Source: Streptomyces sp. NBC_00536
GTDB taxonomy: Bacteria; Actinomycetota; Actinomycetes; Streptomycetales; Streptomycetaceae
NCBI RefSeq assembly: GCF_036346295.1
Contig: NZ_CP107819.1
Coordinates: 2,914,001 to 2,978,000 of the forward strand
Direction: 5' to 3'
DNA: 64,000 bases
The position numbers and the translations under genes are program-made. The notes below the pieces were generated by a model that was not told the origin of the DNA, did no database searches, and saw nothing but the letters and a program-made list of their open reading frames with translations. Numbering within the stretch: position 1 is the first letter of the stretch; each line of letters starts with the position of its first letter. Positions 22,793-31,779 of this stretch are shown here, one piece after another.

Positions 22793-23764
22793 CTACGCCG
22801 CCTCGCGCTGGGTCATGGCCACCAGCACCTTGCGGTCCCCGGTGAAGGGGCGGCGGCCGTGCGAGGTGAGGATGTTGTCGATCATCAGGAGGTCGCCGGT
22901 CCCCCAGGTCTCGGCCAGCACCGTCTCGCCGTAGACCCCGAGGATGGTGTCGATCTCGTCCGCGGTGATCCGGGTGCCGTCGCCGTAGTAGGCGTTGCGC
23001 GGCAGACCGTCCTCGCCGCAGATCTCCAGCAGGCCCTCGCGGACGGGCTCCGGCAGGGCGTTCACGTGGAACAGGTGGGCCTGGTTGAACCAGACCTTCG
23101 CCCCGGTGACGGGGTGCACCATGACCGCCGCGCGCCGCTGGCGGGTGCGCAGCAGGTCGCCGTCCCAGTCCGTCTGGATGTCGTGGTCGGCGCAGTAGCT
23201 CTCGACGTACCCCTTGTCGTCGCTCTGGAAGCCCTCCTGCCACGACAAGCCCATGCCCTTGCGGTAGGTGCGGGTGTAGAGGACGCCCTTCTCCTCGAAG
23301 CGGCGCACCAGGTCCGCCGGGAGCTTGCCGAGGACTGCGGCGCTGTCGGCGACGGGCGTCTCGCCCCCGCTCCGCGCGGCGAGCGCGCAGAAGAAGAAGA
23401 GGTTGTGCGGCCAGTTCTCCGAGTAGGCGCTCTCGTTGTGCTGCGGGATGCTCTGGTCGGCCGGGTACTCCGTGGAGGTGTACACCTTGCCGGTGACCCG
23501 GCTGCGCGGCGTGGAGCGCTCGTTGTAGTCGAGCGTCCGGCCGCCGATCTCCTCGGCGATCTCGGCGAGTTCCGACTGCTGGACGAGGCCGCTCTCCTTC
23601 ACCATGACGGCGGCGTGCTCGTACATGGCGGAGCGCAGGGCCCGCGCGTTGGCCGTGAACCAGGACCGGTGGTCGCTGCCCGCCCAGGGGCGCACCCGGA
23701 CCAGGCGCGAGCCGTTGGTCTCCAGGATCTCGGTGTCGGCGTCGGTAAAGGGCGTCGTCATCAT
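22793..23764 (-). CDS. Fe(II)/2-oxoglutarate oxygenase, TauD/SyrP-AsnO-like
   Basis: 323 residues. The facial triad appears as H109-x-E111 (QHNES) and H302 (TSHGRRPF), with R311 likely binding 2-oxoglutarate. The HxE variant and the segment GGETPVADS after the first triad pair are typical of the TauD/TfdA branch that includes SyrP (beta-hydroxylation of Asp on a carrier protein) and AsnO (free Asn). The neighbouring NRPS-1 A domain has an Asn code, so beta-hydroxylation of Asn, free or carrier-bound, is the best inference. The start codon overlaps the stop of the RHS gene (ATGA) and the stop is 2 nt from the P450 start, so the three genes are translationally linked. A second in-frame ATG follows the first immediately. 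Confidence 0.9.
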   Translation of the reverse strand: MMTTPFTDADTEILETNGSRLVRVRPWAGSDHRSWFTANARALRSAMYEHAAVMVKESGLVQQSELAEIAEEIGGRTLDYNERSTPRSRVTGKVYTSTEYPADQSIPQHNESAYSENWPHNLFFFCALAARSGGETPVADSAAVLGKLPADLVRRFEEKGVLYTRTYRKGMGLSWQEGFQSDDKGYVESYCADHDIQTDWDGDLLRTRQRRAAVMVHPVTGAKVWFNQAHLFHVNALPEPVREGLLEICGEDGLPRNAYYGDGTRITADEIDTILGVYGETVLAETWGTGDLLMIDNILTSHGRRPFTGDRKVLVAMTQREAA

Positions 23765-26700
23765 TCCTTCTCCACGTCCAGGCTGTAGCCGTCTGTGCTC
23801 GTGTGGTTGACCGGGTCTCCGGCCGCGTACTCGTAGGGGTTGAGGAAGGGACCGGCCGCGACGGGGGCGGAGAACCGGCCGATGGCGGGGTTGAACACCC
23901 GGGTGTCCAGGACGACGCTGTACAGCGCGCCCTGGTGTTCGGTGGCCACCTGGTACCGGCCCAGCCAGCCGTAGTCGTAGTCGCCGGGCAGGTTGTCGGG
24001 CACCCGCTGCGGGTCGACGGTGCCGTCGGGAGCCAGCGGCTCGCCCGTGAGGCCGTACTGGTAGCGGCTCCCGGCCTGGCGGCCCTCGTCGGAGGCGACG
24101 AGGAAGATGTCGCCGCGGACGGTGGGGAGGCTCCAGGTGGTGCGGCCCGTGGGGTTCGCCGCGCCCTTGGCGGACAGGATCACTCCGCCGGGCAGGCCGA
24201 TCACCCGTGCCTGCACCCGCTTGTCGGTGCCCAGCACCAGGTCGGCGTCGGGGTTCGCCATGTCGGTGTGCCCGTAGAGGTACTGCTGGGCGCCGCTCGC
24301 GGAGGTCGCCCTGCGGGCCATCAGGTGGTCGGCGATGTCCTTGGTGTAGGTGACGTCCGCCGCGCCGGGGCCGGTCACGGCGGAGCCGAGGTAGCGCTCC
24401 ACCGCGTCCTGCCGCTGTGTCATCTTCCTGCCATCCCCGGTGTATCCGGTGAGGTGGCCGTTCAGGGCGTAGGTCCCGTCCCGGAAGGTGTCCTGGCCGG
24501 TGGTGGCGAGCAGCCGGTCGGCTTCGTCGTAGCAGTAGCCGGTGACCTTGGTGGCCGCGGCCGTGCGGTCGGTGGTCCCGGTCACGTTCCCGTTGCGGCC
24601 GGCGTCCGGGCTGCTGCCCGCCGGGCAGTCGGCCGGGGCCTTGGCGGTGAAGTCGCGGCCGTACTCGTGGCCGCCGATGAAGGCCGTGACCAGCCGGCCC
24701 GTGGCGTCGTAGCGGAAGTCGGGCGCTCCGGGCAGGCCGTCCCGGCCGTCGACGGACTCGTCGACGACCGTGCCCGACCGCGAGCGCGTCACCGCGGTGG
24801 GGACGGACGTGCCGTCCGCCAGGGTCCAGTTCTTGGCCGTGATCCGGCCCGCCTCGTCGCGGTCCACGGACAGCCGGGTGCCGTTGGCGTACCGGACCCG
24901 CTGCACCTGGCCGGCCGTGTCGTACTCGGCGGCGGCCAGCTGCCGCCCGTCCAGGGCGACCGACAGGATGCGGCCCGCGGCGTCGTGGGCGGTGCGCTTG
25001 ACCTGCACGGCGTCGGCCTTCGAGGGCGGGGTGACCCGCTCCTGCTCGGCGCGGCCCGCGCGGTCGTAGACCGTGTCGGTGCCCACGCCCTGGGCATCGG
25101 TGAAGTGCACCGCGCGACCGAGCAGGTCGACGGTGTTGAGCAGGAAGTGGTCGTGCTGGACGGCCTTGAGGGTGAGCGGGTCACCGCCGTAGGCGCTGTG
25201 GTAGTCGACCGTCCAGGCGTCGAGGCTGGAGTTCCCCGGCATGGACATCCGGGTGATCCGGCCGCGGTCGTCGTACTGGATGCAGGTCCAGTCGGGTCCG
25301 CCGAAGGTCACGGCGGCGGGCAGACCGCGGGAGTTGTAGACGTACTTCTCGGTCCGCGCCGTACCGGTCGCCGACTTCGGCAGTTCGACCGACTTCGGCA
25401 GGCCGCGCTGCGGGGCCGGGTCGTTCTCCTGGGTGCAGGGGTTGTCGGCGCTCTCCGTCGCTCCGTAGTAGCCGAACCCCTGGGTGACGCCGTTGGGCTG
25501 GACCTTGGCCACGGGGCGGAAGAACTCGTCGAACCGGAAGCCGGTCTTCAGGGCCAGGCCCGCGGGATCCGCGACGGTGGCGACGGGCAGCCCGAACTCG
25601 TTCAGCTGGGTCTGCACCGTCTGGTTCGGCACCCCTTGCGAGTCCTGGCGTTCCGTGGTGATGTCCGCCGGACCGTAGGAGGTGGTCTGCGCCGGGACGC
25701 CCGCGCAGCCCGTGGGGGCGGGGCTCACCGGGCGCAGGTCCGGGCCGAAGCACTGCTGCGGGCCCGGTCCGTAGCTGCCGGCCGGCCTGCCGTACTCGTC
25801 GCTGACGGTGGTCGTCAGCCGTCCGGCGGGGTCGGTCACCGAGGCCTGCTGGTCGGCGGAGGTCCAGGTGAAGCGCCGGGTGCGCCCGGTCCCGTCCGTG
25901 TCGGAGAGGACCCGGCCCGCGGGGTCGAGGGTGACCTCGCGCGTCCAGCCCTGCGGGGTGCTCACCCCGGCGATCTGGAGACGGGTGGTGCCGGGCGTGA
26001 AGGCGTACGTGCGCTGCGGGCGCGCGTCGGGGCGGCCGGGGGTGCCCGCGGGATCCGGGCCGGTCAGGCGCTGGGCCTCGGCGGTGCCGGGCCGGTAGTC
26101 GATCCGGTAGCGGGACGCCTCCTGGTCCCGGCGCGCGGGGTCGACGGCGACCCAGTCGGTGACGAGCGGCGGGCGCACCGTGGTGAGCAGGTGGTCGGCG
26201 GTGAAGCCGAGGTCGGTGGTCTCGCCGCCGGGGTTGACGAAGCGGGTCAGCTTGCCGGAGCGGTAGACGAGCCGGGTCACACCGGCGCCGGGGACCCGGA
26301 CGGCGCACACGTACCCCGTGGGGGCGCCGCTGCCCTCGCACTCCTGGCTGCCCGCGTAGAGGAAGGCGAGGCCGTCCTCCTCGGCGGCCGCGATGGCGGC
26401 CGCCGTGCCCTCGGTACGGGGCCGCTGCGCGTCGGCCGCCGCGGCGCCCGCCGCCGCGCGCACGGCGGTCTTGCGGTGGGTGGCGCCGGGGTGCGCCCGG
26501 TCGCCTGCGGGGGTGCGGGGGGCGACGGGGGCCAGGTCGGGCCGGCCGGTGGTGGCGGCCGTCAGGGATCCGGCGGCGGCCGTGAGCGGGTCCGGCTGCC
26601 GGGCCGCGCCGTTCGGCGCGGTGTTCGGCGCGGTGTTCGCCGCCCCGTTCGGCGTGCCGTTCGCCGCGGCCCCGGCGGCGGGGGCGGGTGCGGGTGCGGG

Positions 26701-27891
26701 TGCGGCGGCCGGGGTCACCGTCCAGCCGGGCGGCAGGACCTCGCCCGCCGGGCGCAGCCAGGAGGCGGGCACCGGGGCGGTGCGTCCGGCGCCGCTCACC
26801 CAGAGCGCGGCTCCGCCGCCCGCCGCCCGGCGGCGGTACTCGACGGTGATCCGGTGGCTCTGGCCGGCCTTGAGGGCGATCTCGCGGCCGTAGACCGCGC
26901 GGTCACCGGTGGCGGCGGCGCGGTTCCAGTCGTCGAGGACCACCGCGCCGTCGACCAGGACGCGCAGGCCGCCGTCGTAGGTGCCGCCGAGCCGGTAGCG
27001 CCCGTCCTCGGGCACCTTGATCGTGCCGGTCCACCGGGCGCGGAAGACCGCGGCGGGGTCGGCGTCCGGGTACGGCGCCCCGGCTCCCCAGGCGAAGTCG
27101 ACCCGGGCGTCGGTGCGTACGGCCGCGGGCTTCTCACCGGCGGCGATGCCGGAGCCGGAATCCCCGGCGAAGTACGATCCGGTCAGTCCCGCGGAGGTCT
27201 GCACGGCCTGGGAGTTGTAGGTGAAGGTGGCGCCCAGGGGGCCGAAGCCGGTGCCGACCTGCGGGGTGGCGACCGAGGCCGTGACGTTGCCGGTGGCCAG
27301 GCTGACGGTGACCGGGCCGAGCGAGTCGGCCGGCACCGCGGCGCCCGCGGCCGGTGCGCCGAGGCGCTGGTTGACGGCGAAGGAGCGGGCGGGGGCGTCC
27401 GCCGCGACCCGGCCGGTGCGGCTCTTCGCCCGGACCGTCCAGGTGTACCGGCCGCCGTCCTTCAGCAGGCCCGCGGGAACCTTCCAGCGCGGGGACGCCT
27501 GCCAGCCGGACGAGGTCACCTGACCGGTGCGCGGGTCGGCGCCGGTCGCGATCAGGAACTCGTAGGCGGCGGTGTCCGCGCCGCCGGTGGCGGACAGTTC
27601 GGGACGGGCGTCCGCCAGGGCGGCCCCGTCCGCGGGACCGGCGGGCCGCGCGCCGGGCTCGGCGCCCGGCCCGGCGGCCGCACCCTGCGCGGGTGCCTCG
27701 CCGAAGGTGCCGTCCGGCCAGGACGGCCGGCCGGGGTCCCCGGCCTCGGCGGCCGGCAGGGCCACCCGCGTGGGGTCGGCCCGCAGGCCGTCCCCGCTCA
27801 CTGCGGGTGCCTCACCACCGAGCAGTGTCAACGACAGCGCCGCCGACACCGCGGTGGCGGCCAGCACTCTGAGTTTTCCGGCGTGAGCCAT
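23761..27891 (-). CDS. Secreted PA14-domain RHS/YD-repeat protein without C-terminal toxin
   Basis: 1376 residues. A Sec-type signal peptide covers about residues 1-30 (ALSLTLLGG region). A fibronectin-like segment is at about 100-170, a PA14 carbohydrate-binding-like domain at about 235-377 (from GLTGSYFAGD), and a low-complexity Asn/Gly/Ala/Pro linker at about 390-433. YD repeats run from about 600, and the RHS core motif NPYEYAAGDPVNHTSTDG sits at the very end. Polymorphic RHS toxins normally carry a variable toxin domain after this motif, but here only seven residues (YSLDVEKE region) follow before a TGA that overlaps the oxygenase ATG. Actinomycetes encode many toxin-less RHS proteins, so a structural or surface role is possible. 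Its coupling to NRPS tailoring genes is unusual. GGAG lies about 12 nt before the start, so the ribosome site is weak. Confidence 0.9.
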   Translation of the reverse strand: MAHAGKLRVLAATAVSAALSLTLLGGEAPAVSGDGLRADPTRVALPAAEAGDPGRPSWPDGTFGEAPAQGAAAGPGAEPGARPAGPADGAALADARPELSATGGADTAAYEFLIATGADPRTGQVTSSGWQASPRWKVPAGLLKDGGRYTWTVRAKSRTGRVAADAPARSFAVNQRLGAPAAGAAVPADSLGPVTVSLATGNVTASVATPQVGTGFGPLGATFTYNSQAVQTSAGLTGSYFAGDSGSGIAAGEKPAAVRTDARVDFAWGAGAPYPDADPAAVFRARWTGTIKVPEDGRYRLGGTYDGGLRVLVDGAVVLDDWNRAAATGDRAVYGREIALKAGQSHRITVEYRRRAAGGGAALWVSGAGRTAPVPASWLRPAGEVLPPGWTVTPAAAPAPAPAPAAGAAANGTPNGAANTAPNTAPNGAARQPDPLTAAAGSLTAATTGRPDLAPVAPRTPAGDRAHPGATHRKTAVRAAAGAAAADAQRPRTEGTAAAIAAAEEDGLAFLYAGSQECEGSGAPTGYVCAVRVPGAGVTRLVYRSGKLTRFVNPGGETTDLGFTADHLLTTVRPPLVTDWVAVDPARRDQEASRYRIDYRPGTAEAQRLTGPDPAGTPGRPDARPQRTYAFTPGTTRLQIAGVSTPQGWTREVTLDPAGRVLSDTDGTGRTRRFTWTSADQQASVTDPAGRLTTTVSDEYGRPAGSYGPGPQQCFGPDLRPVSPAPTGCAGVPAQTTSYGPADITTERQDSQGVPNQTVQTQLNEFGLPVATVADPAGLALKTGFRFDEFFRPVAKVQPNGVTQGFGYYGATESADNPCTQENDPAPQRGLPKSVELPKSATGTARTEKYVYNSRGLPAAVTFGGPDWTCIQYDDRGRITRMSMPGNSSLDAWTVDYHSAYGGDPLTLKAVQHDHFLLNTVDLLGRAVHFTDAQGVGTDTVYDRAGRAEQERVTPPSKADAVQVKRTAHDAAGRILSVALDGRQLAAAEYDTAGQVQRVRYANGTRLSVDRDEAGRITAKNWTLADGTSVPTAVTRSRSGTVVDESVDGRDGLPGAPDFRYDATGRLVTAFIGGHEYGRDFTAKAPADCPAGSSPDAGRNGNVTGTTDRTAAATKVTGYCYDEADRLLATTGQDTFRDGTYALNGHLTGYTGDGRKMTQRQDAVERYLGSAVTGPGAADVTYTKDIADHLMARRATSASGAQQYLYGHTDMANPDADLVLGTDKRVQARVIGLPGGVILSAKGAANPTGRTTWSLPTVRGDIFLVASDEGRQAGSRYQYGLTGEPLAPDGTVDPQRVPDNLPGDYDYGWLGRYQVATEHQGALYSVVLDTRVFNPAIGRFSAPVAAGPFLNPYEYAAGDPVNHTSTDGYSLDVEKE

Positions 27892-28052
27892 GCCCAGTCA
27901 CCACTCCAAAACGGGGAAACGCACCGCGCTCGGCGCTCGACGTCCATCAACCCAGATGCTGGCAGGGGCCGGTTCCCGTCCGAAGGCCGCAGAGAATCTT
28001 TGAATACGATTCCGGTGGCTGCCCGAAGTGATCACCGGATACGGTACCGACC
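27892..28052. promoter_or_regulatory. Divergent promoter region, RHS-oxygenase-P450 operon versus response regulator
   Basis: 161 bp separate two divergent start codons. No clear palindromic operator was seen. The segment is less GC-rich than the flanking genes near 27990-28020. It must carry the promoter for the RHS unit and probably that of the response regulator, which is placed to control it. Confidence 0.5.
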
Positions 28053-28703
28053 GTGACCATCCGCATACTTCTCGCCGACGACCAGGAATCCGTTCGCATG
28101 GGATTCCGCCTGATCCTGGATTCCCAGCCGGACATGGAAGTCGTCGGCGAAGCCGTGGACGGCCTGCAGGCCGTCGAACTCGCCGGAATCCTGCGGCCGG
28201 ACGTGGTGCTCGCCGACATCCGCATGCCGCGCCTGGACGGTCTGGAGGTCACCCGCAGACTCGCCGGCCCCGAGGTCGCCGACCCGGTGCGGGTGGTCGT
28301 GGTGACCACCTTCGACCTCGACGAGTACGTCCACACCGCGCTCCACAACGGGGCGTGCGGCTTCCTGCTGAAACGGTCGGGACCCGCGCTGCTGGTGGAG
28401 GCGGTACGCGCCGCCGTGGCGGGCGACACCATGATCAGCCCTTCCGTCACGGTCCGCCTGCTGAAGCACCTGCAGAGCCCGGTGAAGCCCAAGTCGGCCG
28501 CTCTGATCGAGTCGTTGACGGACCGCGAGACGGAGATAGCGCGCCTGGTGGCCAAGGGGCTGACGAACGCGGAGATCGGCACCGAGCTGTTCATCTCGGC
28601 GGGCACCGCCAAGACCCACGTCGCCCACATCCAGCGCAAGCTCGATGTGCGCAACCGGGTCGGGATCGCGGCCTGGGTGTGGGACAGCGGCCTGGCGGCC
28701 TGA
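28053..28703 (+). CDS. NarL/FixJ-family response regulator (orphan)
   Basis: 216 residues with a GTG start. The receiver domain (about 1-120) has the acidic pair D9-D10, the phospho-acceptor D55 in LADIRMP, T/S in VVVTTF and K in LLKRSG. The C-terminal LuxR-type HTH (about 150-212) has LTDRETEIARLVAKGLTNAEI. No histidine kinase gene lies in the window, so it is an orphan regulator or is served by a distant kinase. It is divergent from the RHS-oxygenase-P450 unit and is the nearest candidate pathway regulator of the NRPS locus. Confidence 0.93.
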   Translation: MTIRILLADDQESVRMGFRLILDSQPDMEVVGEAVDGLQAVELAGILRPDVVLADIRMPRLDGLEVTRRLAGPEVADPVRVVVVTTFDLDEYVHTALHNGACGFLLKRSGPALLVEAVRAAVAGDTMISPSVTVRLLKHLQSPVKPKSAALIESLTDRETEIARLVAKGLTNAEIGTELFISAGTAKTHVAHIQRKLDVRNRVGIAAWVWDSGLAA

Positions 28704-28754
28704 GGCCCCGGCAGCCGCGGGACCCACGGGGCCCGTCGGCGACCCGGCTCCGGG

Positions 28755-28782
28755 CCGGCGCCGCCGGGCCCGGCGGCGCCGG
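28755..28782. terminator. Palindromic terminator between convergent response regulator and LysR genes
   Basis: A 28-nt perfect palindrome (CCGGCGCCGCCGGG and its complement) lies 52 bp after the response-regulator stop and 17 bp from the LysR-like stop on the other strand. It could terminate both convergent transcripts. Confidence 0.65.
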
Positions 28783-28798
28783 TTCACGCGGCGCCGGG

Positions 28799-29053
28799 TC
28801 ACACGGCGCAGACGCCCTTCATGCTGTCGATGAGGGCCAGCACGGCCCGGGCCGAGGGAAGGATCATCCGGCCCTCCCTGGTCAGCCTCGCGCCCGTCGA
28901 ATCCCGCGTGAAAAGCTTCGTACCCAGCATTTGTTCCAGGCACTTGATCTGATAGCTGATGGCCGGCTGCGAATATCCCAGTGCTTTCGCGGCCTGATCC
29001 ATACGTCCGATTTCCGCTACGGACACAAACGCGCGGAACTCACGCTCGTGCAT
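28799..29053 (-). CDS. HTH-only LysR-type protein (no effector domain)
   Basis: 84 residues covering only the winged HTH of the LysR family (FRAFVSVAEIGRMDQAAKAL, then YSQPAISYQIKCLE), followed by a short helix and the stop. Normal LysR regulators are about 300 residues with a periplasmic-binding-like effector domain, which is absent. The ATG at 29053 is chosen because an AGGGGG ribosome site sits 5 nt upstream; an in-frame ATG at 29088 has none. It could be a truncated remnant or a genuine mini-regulator acting constitutively or as a competitor. The good ribosome site and flanking terminators favour an expressed gene. Confidence 0.75.
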   Translation of the reverse strand: MHEREFRAFVSVAEIGRMDQAAKALGYSQPAISYQIKCLEQMLGTKLFTRDSTGARLTREGRMILPSARAVLALIDSMKGVCAV

Positions 29054-29123
29054 CTCGCCCCCTGTCTCTCTGCGGACCACATCGACCATGTCAGCCGACC
29101 GGCGCCGGAGCGGCAATGGAACG

Positions 29124-29137
29124 TGCAGGAAGCTGCC
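29124..29137. promoter_or_regulatory. Imperfect copy of the shared GGCAGCAAGCTGCC palindrome
   Basis: TGCAGGAAGCTGCC matches 12 of 14 positions of the palindrome found intact at 43714 and 49249. It lies 71-84 bp upstream of the LysR-like start. It may be an operator, but one match of this quality could be chance. Confidence 0.35.
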
Positions 29138-29174
29138 GATGCGCCGCTCCCCGCGGGGGCGCGGGCACACCGCG

Positions 29175-29232
29175 GCGCCCCCGGGGGACATCCCCCGGGG
29201 GCGCCTGCGGCTCCGGCCCGCCGGCCGGAGCC
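29175..29232 (-). terminator. Tandem terminators downstream of the ABC permease gene
   Basis: Two strong hairpins follow the permease stop in transcription order. One is a 10-bp stem with a 4-nt loop at 29209-29232 (GGCTCCGGCC arm). The other is a 14-bp stem with a 2-nt loop at 29175-29204 (GCGCCCCCGGGGGA arm). They isolate the transporter operon from the LysR-like gene. Confidence 0.75.
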
Positions 29233-29238
29233 GCCCGG

Positions 29239-31779
29239 TCAGCCGTGGCTGATGGCGGTGAGTACGTTCAGCCGGGCGCCGCGGCGGGCCGGGGCGATGG
29301 AGGCGATGACACCGACGACGGCCGCACCGATGAGGTAGGCGAGCATCTGGCCCCAGGGCAGTGACAGTTCGCTGACACCCTGGTCCTTCATCGCGTGGGC
29401 CACGGCGAGTCCGAGGACCGCGCCGACCACGATGCCGAGGACCGCGCCGAAGAGGGAGATCACCACCGACTCGGTCATCACCATGCGGACGGTCTGGCCG
29501 CGGCTGAGACCGATCGCCCGCAGCGTGCCCATCTCCTTGGTCCGTTCGAGGATCGACAGGGCGAGGGTGTTGATGATGCCGAGCACCGCGATGAGCATCG
29601 CGACGCCGAGCAGCCCCTGGACCACGGTGAGGATCATGGCCATGCCGCCGCTGAACATCGCGATGATCTCGGCCTTGGTCTTGACCGTGACCTCGGGGCT
29701 GTCCGCGAGCAGCTTCTCGATCTGCGGCCGTACGGAGCCCGCCTCGGCGCCGTCGTCCAGCTGGAAGTAGGCCTGCGAGGGCTGGGTGCCGCGGAATCCG
29801 GTCCCGGCGTCGGCCCAGGGCACGACCACGCTGTTCGTCAGGGAGGAGTCCTTGAAGATGCCGGCGACCTTGTAGGTGTGCGCGTCGCCGCGCTGGAGCT
29901 GGAGGGTGAGGCTGTCGCCGACGCCCACTCCACGGGTCTTCGCGGTGGCCTCGTTCATGACGACGGTGCCGGCCGCGGGGGGTTCGATGGATCCCTTCGA
30001 CTCCTGGAGTCCGAGGACCTCGCGGGCCTTGGCCCAGTCCTGCCACGAGCTGACCGGCTGGGTCTCCTTGCCGACGGTGGCCGTGTCGAGCATCGCGGCC
30101 GCGACGGCCTTGACCCCCGGCACCGCGGCGATCCGGGTCAGCGCGGCCGGGTCGATGGTCGCCGAGCCCGCCGAGCCCGCCTCGCCCATGGCCACGTAGT
30201 CGGCCTTCAGGTCCCGCCGGATGTCCTTGGTGACGCTGTCCTCGGAGGAGGCGGCCACCGTGCTGATCGCGGTGACGAGCGCGACGCCGATCATCATCGC
30301 CGAGGCGGTGATGGCGGTACGGCGGGGATTGCGGGCGGAGTTGCTGCGCCCCAGCCGGCCGGGCAGCGAACGGGAGAACAGCGCGCCGAGCACCCGCACC
30401 GACGGCCCGCTGAACAGCGGGGTCAGCAGCGCGACCCCGACGAAGGCGAGCAGGACGCCGGAGAGGATCGTCGCGACCCCGCTGGAACCGAAGAGGCCGA
30501 GCGCCAGCAGGACGACGCCGAGACCGAGCAGGACGGCCCCGGTCCAGGTCTGCTTGCGGTGCTTGCCCTCCGCGGTGCCCGCGGCCCGGATCACCGCGAT
30601 GGGCGGGACCTTGGAGGCCCGTACGGCGGGGAAGAGCGCGGCCAGCATCGTCACGAGGATGCCGACGGCGAAGGAGGTGACGACCGCGCTCGCGGGCACG
30701 GCGAGGGATCCGACCTTGAGGCCGTCCGTCGCACCGGCCAGCAGGTCGGCGCCGAGGGCGCCGATGCCGATGCCGGCGGCGAGGCCGAGGGCGGAGGAGA
30801 CCAGGCCGACCACGAAGGACTCGACCAGTACGGAGGTGATCATCTGGCCGCGGCCGGCGCCGAGGGCGCGCAGCAGGGCGAGTTCGCGCATCCGCTGGGC
30901 GATGATGATCGAGAAGGTGTTGACGATCAGGAAGACGCCGACGAGCACGGCGACCGCCGCGAACCCGAGCAGCAGCTGGTTCATCATGTCGAGGATGCCG
31001 CGGGACTTGTCCGAGGCCTTCTTGGCGAGCTGCTCGCCGGTCAGGACCTCGAAGCCGTCGCCGAGGTCCGCGGACAGCGCGGACTGTACGGCGGCGACGG
31101 ACGCCCCGGGGGCGACGTCGACCTTGATCCCGGAGTAGGCGTCGGCCCGGCCGAGCATCAGCCGCTGGGCGACCGGCTCGCTGAAGGCCACCGTCTGCTC
31201 GCCGCCGACGGAGCCGCGGTCACCGGAGTAGCCGAAGATCCCGGCGACGGTGAAGGTCCGCTTCGGCTCCGTGGTGAGCACGCTGACCGGGTCGCCGACC
31301 GCGAGGCCCGCCTTCTCGGCCAGGGCCGCGTTGAGGGCGACCTCGGTGTCGGTGCGCGGCTCGTGGCCGGAGCGCAGCGTGATCAGCTTGCTCTCGCCGC
31401 GCCAGCTCTCGCCGTAGCGGGGGCCGCCGGTGTCCTTGACCAGCTTGCCGTCCTTGCCGAGGACGCGGGCGCCCTCGGCGAGGACCAGGCCCTTGGCCGC
31501 GGCCACGTTGGCCGTCTTGGCCACGCGGGCGACGGCCGCCGCGTCGAGCGGGGACACGACCGCCGTCTCGCCCGTGTCGGCCGCGACCTTGGGCTTGAGC
31601 GCGACGTGCAGCGCTATGTCGTCGTAGGCACCGTTGAACTGGGCGTCGATGGACCGGTTCAGCGTGTCCTTGATGACCATCGAGCCGGACACGAACATCA
31701 CCGCGAGGACCACGGCCAGGCCGGAGAGGACCAGCCGGAGCTTGCGTGACAGCAGGCTCTTGAGCGTGGCGTTCAGCAT
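29239..31779 (-). CDS. ABC transporter permease, MacB/FtsX family
   Basis: 846 residues in the duplicated FtsX architecture. An N-terminal membrane helix (about 17-37) is followed by an extracytoplasmic MacB-like core and three membrane helices around 270-410. A further cluster of helices near 450-510 precedes a second extracytoplasmic core and a final FtsX triplet (about 710-840, ending in PARRGARLNVLTAISHG). The start overlaps the stop of the ATPase gene (TGATG). Family members act in efflux of peptides or macrolides, or in envelope-stress mechanotransmission. The location between NRPS and tailoring genes makes peptide export or self-protection plausible, but that is inference. Confidence 0.93.
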   Translation of the reverse strand: MLNATLKSLLSRKLRLVLSGLAVVLAVMFVSGSMVIKDTLNRSIDAQFNGAYDDIALHVALKPKVAADTGETAVVSPLDAAAVARVAKTANVAAAKGLVLAEGARVLGKDGKLVKDTGGPRYGESWRGESKLITLRSGHEPRTDTEVALNAALAEKAGLAVGDPVSVLTTEPKRTFTVAGIFGYSGDRGSVGGEQTVAFSEPVAQRLMLGRADAYSGIKVDVAPGASVAAVQSALSADLGDGFEVLTGEQLAKKASDKSRGILDMMNQLLLGFAAVAVLVGVFLIVNTFSIIIAQRMRELALLRALGAGRGQMITSVLVESFVVGLVSSALGLAAGIGIGALGADLLAGATDGLKVGSLAVPASAVVTSFAVGILVTMLAALFPAVRASKVPPIAVIRAAGTAEGKHRKQTWTGAVLLGLGVVLLALGLFGSSGVATILSGVLLAFVGVALLTPLFSGPSVRVLGALFSRSLPGRLGRSNSARNPRRTAITASAMMIGVALVTAISTVAASSEDSVTKDIRRDLKADYVAMGEAGSAGSATIDPAALTRIAAVPGVKAVAAAMLDTATVGKETQPVSSWQDWAKAREVLGLQESKGSIEPPAAGTVVMNEATAKTRGVGVGDSLTLQLQRGDAHTYKVAGIFKDSSLTNSVVVPWADAGTGFRGTQPSQAYFQLDDGAEAGSVRPQIEKLLADSPEVTVKTKAEIIAMFSGGMAMILTVVQGLLGVAMLIAVLGIINTLALSILERTKEMGTLRAIGLSRGQTVRMVMTESVVISLFGAVLGIVVGAVLGLAVAHAMKDQGVSELSLPWGQMLAYLIGAAVVGVIASIAPARRGARLNVLTAISHG

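Noticed and set aside
23803..28056. Long plus-strand open frame opposite the RHS gene
   Set aside because: Gly/Val/Arg-rich without recognisable domains; the minus strand has signal peptide, PA14 and YD repeats.
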